5,225 nucleotides of DNA from Actinomycetes bacterium (GCA_021827225.1 JAKAXG010000370.1:1-5225), one strand, 5' to 3'; numbered from the stretch's first letter, positions 1 through 5,118 are shown. The notes: generated by a model not told the origin, from the letters alone. Translations and numbers: made by a program.

Positions 1-1
1 C

Positions 2-1240
2 GCGGCCTCCAACAACCCCGGGGGGGTCGGCGGGATCCTGGCCCCCATCGCCAAGCCGATCGCCGGGCTGCTCGGCGCCATCTACGCGGTCGTCCCCAAC
101 TACGGGGTGGCGATCATGATCCTCAGTGTCATCTGGATGATCATCATCTCGCCGCTGACGCTGAAGAGCACCCGGTCGATGCTGGCCATGCAGAAGCTGC
201 AACCCCAGCTCAAGCGACTCCAGGAGCAGCACAAGAACGACCGGCAGGCCTTCGCCCAGGCGCAGATGGAGCTGTTCCGGGAGCACAACGTAAGCCCGTT
301 CGGCTCCTGCCTGCCCATGCTGCTGCCGCTGCCCATCTTCTTCGCCCTGTTCGAGGTCATCCAGGGCCTGAGCCACAAGACCCACAACATCCCCACCCCG
401 CAGTACCTGTCGTCGTCGACGCAGATGTACAAGGACATCGTGGCCGGACACGGCCATCTCAACGCCTTCGGGATGGACCTGGCCAAGAACGCCTTCAGCC
501 CCCACTCGAGCCTCCTGGCCGCCCTGCCGTTCTGGCTGCTGCTGCTCCTCATGGCCGGCACCTCGTACTTCCAGTCGGCGCAGATGATGAGCCGTAACCC
601 CCAGGCCAAGAACAACCCGCAGATGCGGTTGATGAAGTACATGCCGCTGCTGTTCGTGGTCTTCACCGCCCGCTTCCCGGCCGGTGTGGTGCTGTACTAC
701 GTGATGTCCAACATCAGCCGGATCATCCAGCAGGACGCCATGTACCGCTTCGATCCGAAGGTGAAGGCGCTGGTGGCCAAGGAGGTCATCGAGGTGGAGG
801 AGATCACCCGGGAGATCGACGAGTCGCAGCAGCAGGGCCGGGCCAACCGCCCCGGCTACACGCCGCCGCGGGGAGCCCGGGGGCCGGAGGCTGGCGGCGG
901 TCGCGCCGCGGGGGCGCCGTCCGGCGGCGGCCGGGGTGGAGCGTCGCCGACGGGAAGCGGACGGGGCCGGTTCCGGGACCTGCTGGCCGCCGCCGCCGAG
1001 CAGCAGAAAGCCCAGCAGGAGGCCAAGGCGACCGGCCGCGGTCGGGGTGACGGCAGGAAGGCGCTGGGACCCGGCGACCAGACCGGAGGCGGCTCCGGCA
1101 AGGGCGACAGCGCCAGTGGACGTAACGGGAACGGATCGGCTGGGACCGGGCGACCCGCTCCGGCGCCGCGGGGTGGCCCGCAGCCCGGAGCCAAGAACCG
1201 CCCCGGAGGCCGGACCAAAGGCAAGAAGCGGAGTCGCTGA
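2..1240 (+). CDS. yidC: Membrane protein insertase YidC/Oxa1 family, 5'-truncated by the window edge
   Basis: The reading frame is open from the first bases, so the N-terminus lies outside; 412 codons remain. YidC inserts and folds inner-membrane proteins, alone or with SecYEG. Visible core (numbering from base 2): first core membrane helix about 35-52; amphipathic cytoplasmic hairpin about 53-97, containing LQPQLKRLQEQHKNDRQ; membrane helix about 101-123, preceded by the family signature NVSPFGSCLPMLLPLPIF; helices about 171-190 and 215-238 (FPAGVVLYYVMSN). From about 276 to the end the protein is a disordered, basic Gly/Arg/Pro-rich tail with several RG motifs, ending in a Lys/Arg cluster (KGKKRSR); such a tail plausibly contacts ribosomes (inference). 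Odd point: the position five residues before the PLTLK proline is Met46, where E. coli YidC has the groove Arg366. jag follows after 5 bp, so the genes are probably co-transcribed. Family assignment is firm. Confidence 0.96.
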   Translation, partial: AASNNPGGVGGILAPIAKPIAGLLGAIYAVVPNYGVAIMILSVIWMIIISPLTLKSTRSMLAMQKLQPQLKRLQEQHKNDRQAFAQAQMELFREHNVSPFGSCLPMLLPLPIFFALFEVIQGLSHKTHNIPTPQYLSSSTQMYKDIVAGHGHLNAFGMDLAKNAFSPHSSLLAALPFWLLLLLMAGTSYFQSAQMMSRNPQAKNNPQMRLMKYMPLLFVVFTARFPAGVVLYYVMSNISRIIQQDAMYRFDPKVKALVAKEVIEVEEITREIDESQQQGRANRPGYTPPRGARGPEAGGGRAAGAPSGGGRGGASPTGSGRGRFRDLLAAAAEQQKAQQEAKATGRGRGDGRKALGPGDQTGGGSGKGDSASGRNGNGSAGTGRPAPAPRGGPQPGAKNRPGGRTKGKKRSR

Positions 1241-1245
1241 ACATC

Positions 1246-2325
1246 ATGGAATGGGTTGAAACGACTGGGCGATCGGTCCAGGAGGCCAAGGAAGCCGCCC
1301 TGGACGAGCTCGGTGTGGACGAGGCGGACGCCGAGTTCGAGGTGCTGGCCGAGGCGCAGCTGGGCTTGTTCGGCCGCCTGCGCAGCGAGGCCCGGGTGCG
1401 GGCCCGGGTCCGGCCGACCGCGCCGCGGGCCAAGGAGGACCGCCGGGACCGCCGGGAACGCCGCCGCCGCTCCGGCAGCTCAGCCGCCTCCACCGACTCG
1501 GGAGCCGGCGCCGAGGGGGCGGCTGCCCCCGCAGCTGAGACCGGGCCTGCCGGTGGGGCCGAAGGCCCGACCGGCGCTACCGCGACGGCAGAGCCGACGG
1601 TCGGCACCGAGCACGAGGACGCACCCGGGCGGGCCACGGCACTGGCCGAGGCCGGCGACGAGGCGTCGGGGGCCGGTCACGCCGCCTCCGCGCCGGCCGC
1701 CGGGCCGGGGGCCGGTTCCGGTCCCCGCCGCCGCAACCGGTCCCGCGGTCGGGGCGGCAGCCGGCCCACCGGCGGAGGCCCCTCCGAGGCCCGCCTGGCC
1801 GACCTGGAGCAGGCCGGTGACGCAACCGACGAGGACGAGAGAGGGAAAGGACCCCACGTGGAAGTAGCGCTCGAGGAACAGGCCGAGGTGGCCACCGACT
1901 TTCTGAAGAAGCTGGTGACCGAGTTCGGACTCGACGCCACCGTGACCGTGGCCCATCCCGACGACGACACCGTGGAGCTGCAGCTGTCCGGCTCCGACCT
2001 GGGCATCCTCATCGGCCCGAAGGGGGCGACCCTCCTCGCCATCCAGAGCCTGACCCGGACCGTCGTGTTCAACGAGACCGGGGCCAACAACGGCCACATC
2101 AACGTCGATGTCGGCGGCTACCGCCAGAAGCGCACCGAGGCGCTGGTCCGCTTCGCCACCCAGGTCGCCGACCGGGTGAAGGAGACCGGCGCCCGTACCG
2201 TGCTCGAGCCCATGTCCTCCATCGACCGCAAGGTCGTCCACGACACCATCGCCGGCATCGACGGCGTCAGCACCGTCTCCGAGGGCGAGGAGCCGCGCCG
2301 GCGGGTCGTCGTCCTGCCCGGCTGA
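1246..2325 (+). CDS. jag: Jag/KhpB family RNA-binding protein (Jag_N, KH and R3H domains)
   Basis: A 359-residue protein. Residues about 3-50 match the Jag N-terminal domain (VETTGRSVQEAKEAALDELG, then AQLGLFGRL). Residues about 51-205 are a low-complexity Arg/Ala/Gly/Pro/Glu linker with basic clusters at 65-75 and 161-173 (RRRNRSRGRGG). The KH-like domain follows, with the nucleic-acid-binding loop GPKG at 257-260, and then an R3H domain with the diagnostic Arg328-x3-His332 and the usual ending SEGEEPRRRVVVLPG. Known family role: Jag/KhpB binds RNA, often with KhpA, and affects cell division and envelope growth in Gram-positives; no target is evident here. The ATG lies 5 bp after yidC; a GGAG at 1230-1233 is a somewhat distant ribosome site, so translational coupling is likely. 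Actinobacterial homologues are often much shorter, and the extra length is mostly the linker. A possible internal start at 1858 is listed separately. Confidence 0.94.
   Translation: MEWVETTGRSVQEAKEAALDELGVDEADAEFEVLAEAQLGLFGRLRSEARVRARVRPTAPRAKEDRRDRRERRRRSGSSAASTDSGAGAEGAAAPAAETGPAGGAEGPTGATATAEPTVGTEHEDAPGRATALAEAGDEASGAGHAASAPAAGPGAGSGPRRRNRSRGRGGSRPTGGGPSEARLADLEQAGDATDEDERGKGPHVEVALEEQAEVATDFLKKLVTEFGLDATVTVAHPDDDTVELQLSGSDLGILIGPKGATLLAIQSLTRTVVFNETGANNGHINVDVGGYRQKRTEALVRFATQVADRVKETGARTVLEPMSSIDRKVVHDTIAGIDGVSTVSEGEEPRRRVVVLPG
1846..1860 (+). promoter_or_regulatory. Possible internal ribosome binding site and GTG start inside jag
   Basis: In the otherwise GC-rich linker a purine-rich stretch (GAGAGAGGGAAAGGA, about 1837-1851) precedes an in-frame GTG at 1858, six bases after AAAGGA. 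Starting there would give a 156-residue protein containing only the KH and R3H domains, close to the short actinobacterial Jag architecture. This is seen in sequence; actual use is inference. Confidence 0.3.
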
Positions 2326-2383
2326 CGGCCGGCGCCGTCCCCCCGGGCCCCCGGCCCGACCCCGTCCCGGCCGCCCCCCCACC

Positions 2384-2399
2384 GGAGCCGGCCGCCCTG
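2384..2399 (+). promoter_or_regulatory. Proposed rsmG ribosome binding site and CTG start
   Basis: GGAG at 2384-2387 is followed after 9 bases by CTG at 2397-2399, in frame with rsmG. No ATG, GTG or TTG occurs in any forward frame between the jag stop (2323-2325) and the ATG at 2481. Another CTG at 2322-2324 overlaps the jag stop as CTGA but has no nearby ribosome site. I prefer 2397 because the protein then begins just before the N-terminal segment shared with RsmG. Confidence 0.45.
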
Positions 2400-2990
2400 C
2401 TCGACGTCCTGCGGGCGTCACAGGAGCGGGGGTTCATCGGGCCCGGCGGGCTGGAGCCGCACGTTCAGCGGGCGCTCGACATGGCCGCCCTGCTCGACGA
2501 GCCGCCCCGCCGAGCCCTGGATCTGGGCTCGGGCGGCGGGCTGCCCGGCCTGCCGCTGGCCCTGCGGTTCCCCACCAGCGAGTGGCTGCTGCTCGACGGC
2601 AGCGTCACCCGGGCCGAGTTCCTCCGCGAAGCCGTCGGGCGGCTGTCACTGTCCGAGCGGGTGGCGGTGCGCGCCCAGCGGGCCGAGGAAGCAGGACGGA
2701 CGGACCTGCGGGGCCGGTTCGACCTGGTCACCGCCCGCAGCTTCGGGCCCCCGGCGGTCACCGCCGAGTGCGCCGCCCCGTTCCTGATCGCCGGGGGCCT
2801 GCTGCTGGTGGCCGAGCCCCCCGGCTCGGGCGGCGAACGTTGGCCGGCTGACGGCCTGGCCCGTCTCGGTCTGGTCCTGGTCCGCACCGTGGCCGAGCCG
2901 TCGGCCGTGGCCCTGCTCCGCCAGGAGACCGCCTGCCCGCCGGGTTATCCCCGCCGCACCGGGGTGCCGGCCAAGCGGCCGCTGTTCTGA
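2397..2990 (+). CDS. rsmG: 16S rRNA (guanine527-N7)-methyltransferase RsmG
   Basis: RsmG uses S-adenosylmethionine to methylate N7 of G527 in the 530 loop of 16S rRNA; loss of the E. coli enzyme gives low-level streptomycin resistance (family knowledge). With the proposed CTG start the product is 197 residues. The SAM-binding motif ALDLGSGGGLPGLPLAL lies at about 40-56, followed by LLLDGSVTRAEFLREAVGRL (the acidic adenosine-binding loop) and FDLVTARSFGPP (motif IV region). The C-terminus, TGVPAKRPLF, is typical of actinobacterial homologues. Upstream of ATG 2481 the same frame encodes LDVLRASQERGFIGPGGLEP and HVQRALD, which aligns with the N-terminal part of RsmG (E. coli VRHILDS), so a start at 2481 (169 residues) would remove conserved sequence. 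The protein is somewhat short compared with E. coli RsmG (207 residues). The last three codons form the first unit of the tandem repeat that follows. Identity is firm; the start is uncertain. Confidence 0.9.
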   Translation: MLDVLRASQERGFIGPGGLEPHVQRALDMAALLDEPPRRALDLGSGGGLPGLPLALRFPTSEWLLLDGSVTRAEFLREAVGRLSLSERVAVRAQRAEEAGRTDLRGRFDLVTARSFGPPAVTAECAAPFLIAGGLLLVAEPPGSGGERWPADGLARLGLVLVRTVAEPSAVALLRQETACPPGYPRRTGVPAKRPLF

Positions 2991-3099
2991 GCCCGGCGCT
3001 GTTCTGACCCCGGCGCTGTTCTGACCCCGGCGCTGTTCTGACCCCGGCGCTGTTCTGGGCCCGGCGCTGTTCTGGGCCCGGCGCTGTTCGAACCCCGCC
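2981..3099 (+). repeat. Seven tandem 17-bp repeats overlapping the rsmG stop codon
   Basis: The unit is GCTGTTCTGACCCCGGC. Units begin at 2981, 2998, 3015, 3032, 3049, 3066 and 3083, giving exactly 7 x 17 bp. Units 2-4 are identical. Unit 1 (GAGCCC) contains the last two sense codons and TGA of rsmG. Units 5-6 read CTGGGCCC, and unit 7 is degenerate (CTGTTCGAACCCCGCC). Identical central units point to recent slippage or unequal crossing-over. No function is evident; the period is not a multiple of three, and the array lies downstream of the stop. Confidence 0.95.
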
Positions 3100-3117
3100 T
3101 CCGCCCGATGGAACAGC
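3083..3117 (+). repeat. Inverted repeat closing the tandem array; weak terminator candidate
   Basis: GCTGTTC of the last unit (3083-3089) is complementary to GAACAGC at 3111-3117, with a 21-base loop. The last unit also contains the palindrome GTTCGAAC (3086-3093). A 7-bp stem without a downstream T run is not a classical intrinsic terminator, although its position between rsmG and the next promoter would suit transcription termination. Confidence 0.35.
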
Positions 3118-3122
3118 TCGCC

Positions 3123-3141
3123 ATTGCGAATCGTTCGCAAT
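3123..3141 (+). promoter_or_regulatory. Probable Nur operator (Nur-box-like inverted repeat)
   Basis: ATTGCGAA (3123-3130) and TTCGCAAT (3134-3141) are perfect inverted arms around TCG. Written as half-sites this is TTGCGA-N5-TCGCAA, matching in spacing and core bases the Streptomyces Nur box as I recall it (tTGCaa-N5-ttGCAA). It sits upstream of a nickel permease whose operon encodes a Nur-like protein, so autoregulated nickel-dependent repression is the natural reading. Binding is inferred. Confidence 0.75.
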
Positions 3142-3152
3142 TGCGGTAGAAC
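3124..3152 (+). promoter_or_regulatory. Candidate promoter of the nickel operon
   Basis: TTGCGA (3124-3129, -35-like, 4 of 6 to TTGACA) and TAGAAC (3147-3152, -10-like, 4 of 6 to TATAAT) are separated by 17 bases. This would place the transcript start near 3158-3160, leaving a leader of roughly 25 bases before the start codon. The operator covers the -35 and most of the spacer, so bound repressor would block polymerase. Confidence 0.5.
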
Positions 3153-3168
3153 GGCTTCGGACGCGCCG

Positions 3169-3175
3169 AAGGAGG
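3169..3175 (+). promoter_or_regulatory. Ribosome binding site of the nickel permease gene
   Basis: AAGGAGG, a near-perfect complement to the 16S rRNA tail, ends 7 bases before GTG 3183 and fixes that GTG as the start. Confidence 0.9.
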
Positions 3176-3182
3176 CCCAGCT

Positions 3183-4325
3183 GTGACCACGACTGCTCCC
3201 GCTCCGGCTCCGCCCTCATCCCGGCTGAAGACGATCCGCGACGGGTTGTCACCGGGTGAGAGCCGCCGCCTCGGCGCCATGGCCGCCACCATCGTGGCGT
3301 TCCACCTGCTGGGCTGGGGGGTGTTCGCCCTGGTCATCATGCCGGCCCACTACCGGGCCCTGGGCCTGGGGGTGGCGGTGACCGCCTACACCCTGGGCAT
3401 GCGCCACGCCTTCGACGCCGACCACATCGCCGCCATCGACAACACCACCCGGAAGTTCATGTCCGAGGGCAAGCGCCCGCTCAGTGTCGGCTTCTGGTTC
3501 TCCCTCGGCCACTCCAGCGTGGTCGTCGGTCTGGGCGTGGCCATCACCTTCGCCGCCCGCGCCGTCTTCCATGCGGTAAAAGATCCGAGCTCGGCGCTGC
3601 AGCAGGGGGGCGGCATCTTCGGCACCGCCATCTCAGGCGCCTTCCTCTACCTGATCGCCCTGCTCAACGTCATCGTGCTGGTCGGCGTGGTCCGGGTGTT
3701 CTTCGAGATGCGCAAAGGCATCTACGACGATGAGGAGCTGGAGGCTCAGCTCAACGCCCGGGGCCTCATGTTCCGTTTCTTCGGCCGGTTGATGAAGGCC
3801 ATCCACTCCCCCTGGCAGATGTACCCCCTGGGGATACTCTTCGGCTTGGGCTTCGACACCGCCACCGAGATCGCCCTGCTGGCGGCCACCGCCGGCGCCG
3901 CCACCTCCCACCTGCCGTGGTACAGCATCCTCTGCCTGCCCATCCTGTTCACCGCCGGCATGACCCTGCTCGACACCATCGACGGCTCGTTCATGAACTT
4001 CGCCTACGGGTGGGCGTTCTCCCGGCCGGTGCGCAAGGTGTACTACAACATCGTGATCACCGGCCTGTCGGTATTCGTTGCCTTCTTCATCGGCACCGTG
4101 GAGATCGTCGGCCTGGTATCCGCCGAGGCCCACCTGCACGGCGCGTTCTGGGACTGGGCGGCGAAGTTCAACATCAACCGGGCGGGCTTCATCATCGCCG
4201 CCGCGTTCGTGGTCGTGTGGCTGGGCGCCGTCGCGGTGTGGCGCTGGGGCCGGGTGGAGGACCGTTGGGAGCGGGCGGCGCTGCGGGCCCAGGCCAGCCG
4301 GGCGGCGCTCGGGGAGGAGGACTAG
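3183..4325 (+). CDS. Nickel/cobalt transporter, NiCoT family (HoxN/NixA/NicT type)
   Basis: A 380-residue integral membrane permease that takes up Ni2+ (some members also Co2+) across the cytoplasmic membrane, with no ATPase subunit. All family signatures are present: RHAFDADHI at 74-82, the signature of the second transmembrane helix with metal-ligand His and Asp residues; GFWFSLGHSSVV at 103-114; LGFDTATE at 222-229; and GMTLLDTIDGSFM at 259-271. Hydrophobic stretches at about 33-53, 58-72, 102-128, 145-173, 213-236, 247-268, 286-312 and 333-352 fit the eight-helix NiCoT fold. A cytoplasmic charged loop lies between about 174 and 210, and the C-terminus is charged. The GTG start is set by AAGGAGG. 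The gene is followed after 4 bp by nur. Nickel rather than cobalt is inferred from the neighbouring regulator and operator; sequence alone cannot settle the preference. The nickel would serve enzymes such as urease, NiFe hydrogenase or Ni superoxide dismutase, none of which is in the window. Confidence 0.95.
   Translation: MTTTAPAPAPPSSRLKTIRDGLSPGESRRLGAMAATIVAFHLLGWGVFALVIMPAHYRALGLGVAVTAYTLGMRHAFDADHIAAIDNTTRKFMSEGKRPLSVGFWFSLGHSSVVVGLGVAITFAARAVFHAVKDPSSALQQGGGIFGTAISGAFLYLIALLNVIVLVGVVRVFFEMRKGIYDDEELEAQLNARGLMFRFFGRLMKAIHSPWQMYPLGILFGLGFDTATEIALLAATAGAATSHLPWYSILCLPILFTAGMTLLDTIDGSFMNFAYGWAFSRPVRKVYYNIVITGLSVFVAFFIGTVEIVGLVSAEAHLHGAFWDWAAKFNINRAGFIIAAAFVVVWLGAVAVWRWGRVEDRWERAALRAQASRAALGEED
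4315..4320 (+). promoter_or_regulatory. Ribosome binding site of nur, inside the permease gene
   Basis: AGGAGG lies in the last codons of the permease gene, 9 bases before ATG 4330. Translation of the two genes is probably coupled. Confidence 0.8.
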
Positions 4326-4329
4326 GAAC

Positions 4330-4800
4330 ATGAAGCCGATCGTCGCCGTGCCCCGGTCGCTGCCCCGGTCCGCCTCGCAGCTGGTGGACATGGCCCTGGA
4401 AGCGGTCCGCCGGGAGGGCGGCCGCTCGACCACCACCCGCCGCATAGTTCTGGAGGCCCTGGCCGGCTCCGAGGACACCGGGGTCAGCGCCGAAGACCTG
4501 GCCGAGCGCATCCGCACGTCGCATCCGTCGTTCACCACCAGCACCATCTACCGCTGCCTGGAGAAGTTCGAGGAGCTGGGCGTGGCCACCCACGCCCATC
4601 TCGGGCACGGCCCGGCGGTGTGGCGGCTCGTCGACCGGCCCCGGTGGTACCTGGTGTGCAACCGCTGCGGCGCCACCACCGACGTGGACCCTGACGTGGT
4701 GGAGATGCTGAGCAGCGGGTTGCGGCGCCGCACCGGCTTCCGGGTCGACGGCCACTTCGCCCTCACCGGGAGCTGCGCCGCCTGCGCCGGCGGGGACTGA
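4330..4800 (+). CDS. nur: Nickel-responsive Fur-family repressor, Nur-like, with atypical metal sites
   Basis: A 156-residue Fur-superfamily regulator. The N-terminal winged helix (about 20-87) includes TTTRRIVLEALAG, SAEDLAERIR and the recognition-helix region FTTSTIYRCLEKFEELGVATHAH. The C-terminal dimerisation and metal domain contains CNRC (110-113) and CAAC (149-152), a paired CxxC arrangement that in many Fur proteins holds structural zinc. Against Streptomyces Nur (recalled, not searched), THAHLGHG aligns with SHAHLGHG and GHFALTGSC with KHFAIFGRC. The Nur nickel-site ligands His70, His72 and His126 therefore correspond to His88, His90 and His142 here. The second site (His33, His86, His88, His90 in Nur) is gone: the HHHIHLVC segment reads PRWYLVC at 104-110, and Gly51 stands at the His33 position. 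The ATG 4 bp after the permease stop has a good ribosome site. Inferred role: nickel-loaded dimer represses this operon through the 3123-3141 palindrome. Zur or Fur is less likely given HAHLGH and the neighbour. TGA is followed directly by TAG. Confidence 0.88.
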   Translation: MKPIVAVPRSLPRSASQLVDMALEAVRREGGRSTTTRRIVLEALAGSEDTGVSAEDLAERIRTSHPSFTTSTIYRCLEKFEELGVATHAHLGHGPAVWRLVDRPRWYLVCNRCGATTDVDPDVVEMLSSGLRRRTGFRVDGHFALTGSCAACAGGD

Positions 4801-4806
4801 TAGCGG

Positions 4807-4824
4807 GCCGGCGCCGGCGCCGGC
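4807..4824. terminator. GC-only palindrome after nur, possible terminator hairpin without T tract
   Basis: Three tandem GCCGGC units form a perfect 18-bp palindrome 6 bases after the nur stop. It could fold into a strong short hairpin and end the nickel operon, but no T run follows. In such GC-rich DNA the same pattern may be simple GCC/GGC expansion. Confidence 0.3.
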
Positions 4825-4845
4825 GGGGGCTCGGAGGCGGTGGAG

Positions 4846-4900
4846 CTCGGCCATCGGCGTGGCCGGCGGGGTACCGGCGCAGTCGCCGGGCGGGTGGGCG
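4846..4900. repeat. 55-bp repeat A, copy 1
   Basis: Begins CTCGGCCATCGGCGTGGCCG and ends CGGGCGGGTGGGCG. It matches the copy at 4946-5000 at 50 of 55 positions without gaps. Confidence 0.9.
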
Positions 4901-4911
4901 GCGGCGGGGGG

Positions 4912-4935
4912 CTCCGCCATCGGCGTGGCCGGCGG
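4912..4935. repeat. Repeat A, partial copy 2
   Basis: Matches the first 24 bases of copy 1 with one mismatch (CTCCGCC for CTCGGCC), then runs into GGC triplets. It looks like a truncated copy between the two full ones. Confidence 0.8.
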
Positions 4936-4945
4936 CGGCGGTGGG

Positions 4946-5000
4946 CTCGGCCGTCGACGTGGCCGGCGGGGTTCCGGCACAGTCGCTGGGCGGGTGGGCG
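4946..5000. repeat. 55-bp repeat A, copy 3
   Basis: Starts exactly 100 bp after copy 1. The five substitutions are at 4953, 4957, 4973, 4979 and 4987. Its last three bases (GCG) are also the first three of hairpin repeat B1. Confidence 0.9.
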
Positions 5001-5045
5001 AGAGGTGGATCGAACCACCTCCCGAGGGGACGATCCACCTTTCGG
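4998..5045. repeat. 48-bp hairpin repeat B, copy 1
   Basis: Starts GCGAGAGGTG and ends CCACCTTTCGG. AGGTGGATCG (5003-5012) is a perfect inverted repeat of CGATCCACCT (5031-5040), and the stem extends outward to about 14 bp with one G-T pair. The 18-base loop contains CCTC/GGGG, which can pair internally. It is 36 of 48 identical to copy 2 without gaps. Confidence 0.85.
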
Positions 5046-5070
5046 CCGGGGATAGGGCGCAAGGCGGGTA

Positions 5071-5118
5071 GCGAGAGGTGAATTGCTCCGCCAAGTGAAG
5101 GGAGGAGCCACCTTTCGG
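5071..5118. repeat. 48-bp hairpin repeat B, copy 2
   Basis: Same ends as copy 1 (GCGAGAGGTG and CCACCTTTCGG) and the same length. The outer stem CGAGAGGTG pairs with CACCTTTCG. The inner stem is GCTCC (5085-5089) with GGAGC (5104-5108), separated from the outer stem by a 4-base AATT bulge on one side. Confidence 0.85.

Noticed and set aside
804..1637. Long reverse-strand open frames over the yidC tail and jag linker.
   Set aside because: Arg/Pro/Ala-rich products with no recognisable domain, antisense to well-supported genes; typical by-products of high GC.
2326..2396. C-rich stretch between jag and rsmG as a Rho loading site.
   Set aside because: The C excess over G is visible, but the stretch is only about 70 bases, and it could equally be leader or proline-coding sequence; there is no further support.
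3083..3110. GTTCGAACCCCGCC followed by CTCCGCC looks like the T-loop and 3' end of a tRNA, possibly an attachment site remnant.
   Set aside because: The 5' side of the T stem (CGCTG) does not pair with CCCGC, no CCA lies at the expected distance, and nothing upstream forms the rest of a tRNA. It is the last degenerate unit of the tandem array.
2945..3140. Reverse-strand open frames with a repeated RTAPGSEQRRAQNSAG-like peptide.
   Set aside because: These are the 17-bp repeats read backwards; because 17 is not a multiple of 3, all frames give the same 17-residue peptide period. No start signal or domain supports them.
4078..4329. Upstream extension of the nur frame into the permease gene.
   Set aside because: The extension overlaps conserved permease coding sequence and is Arg/Ser-rich without similarity to Fur proteins; ATG 4330 has its own AGGAGG at good spacing.
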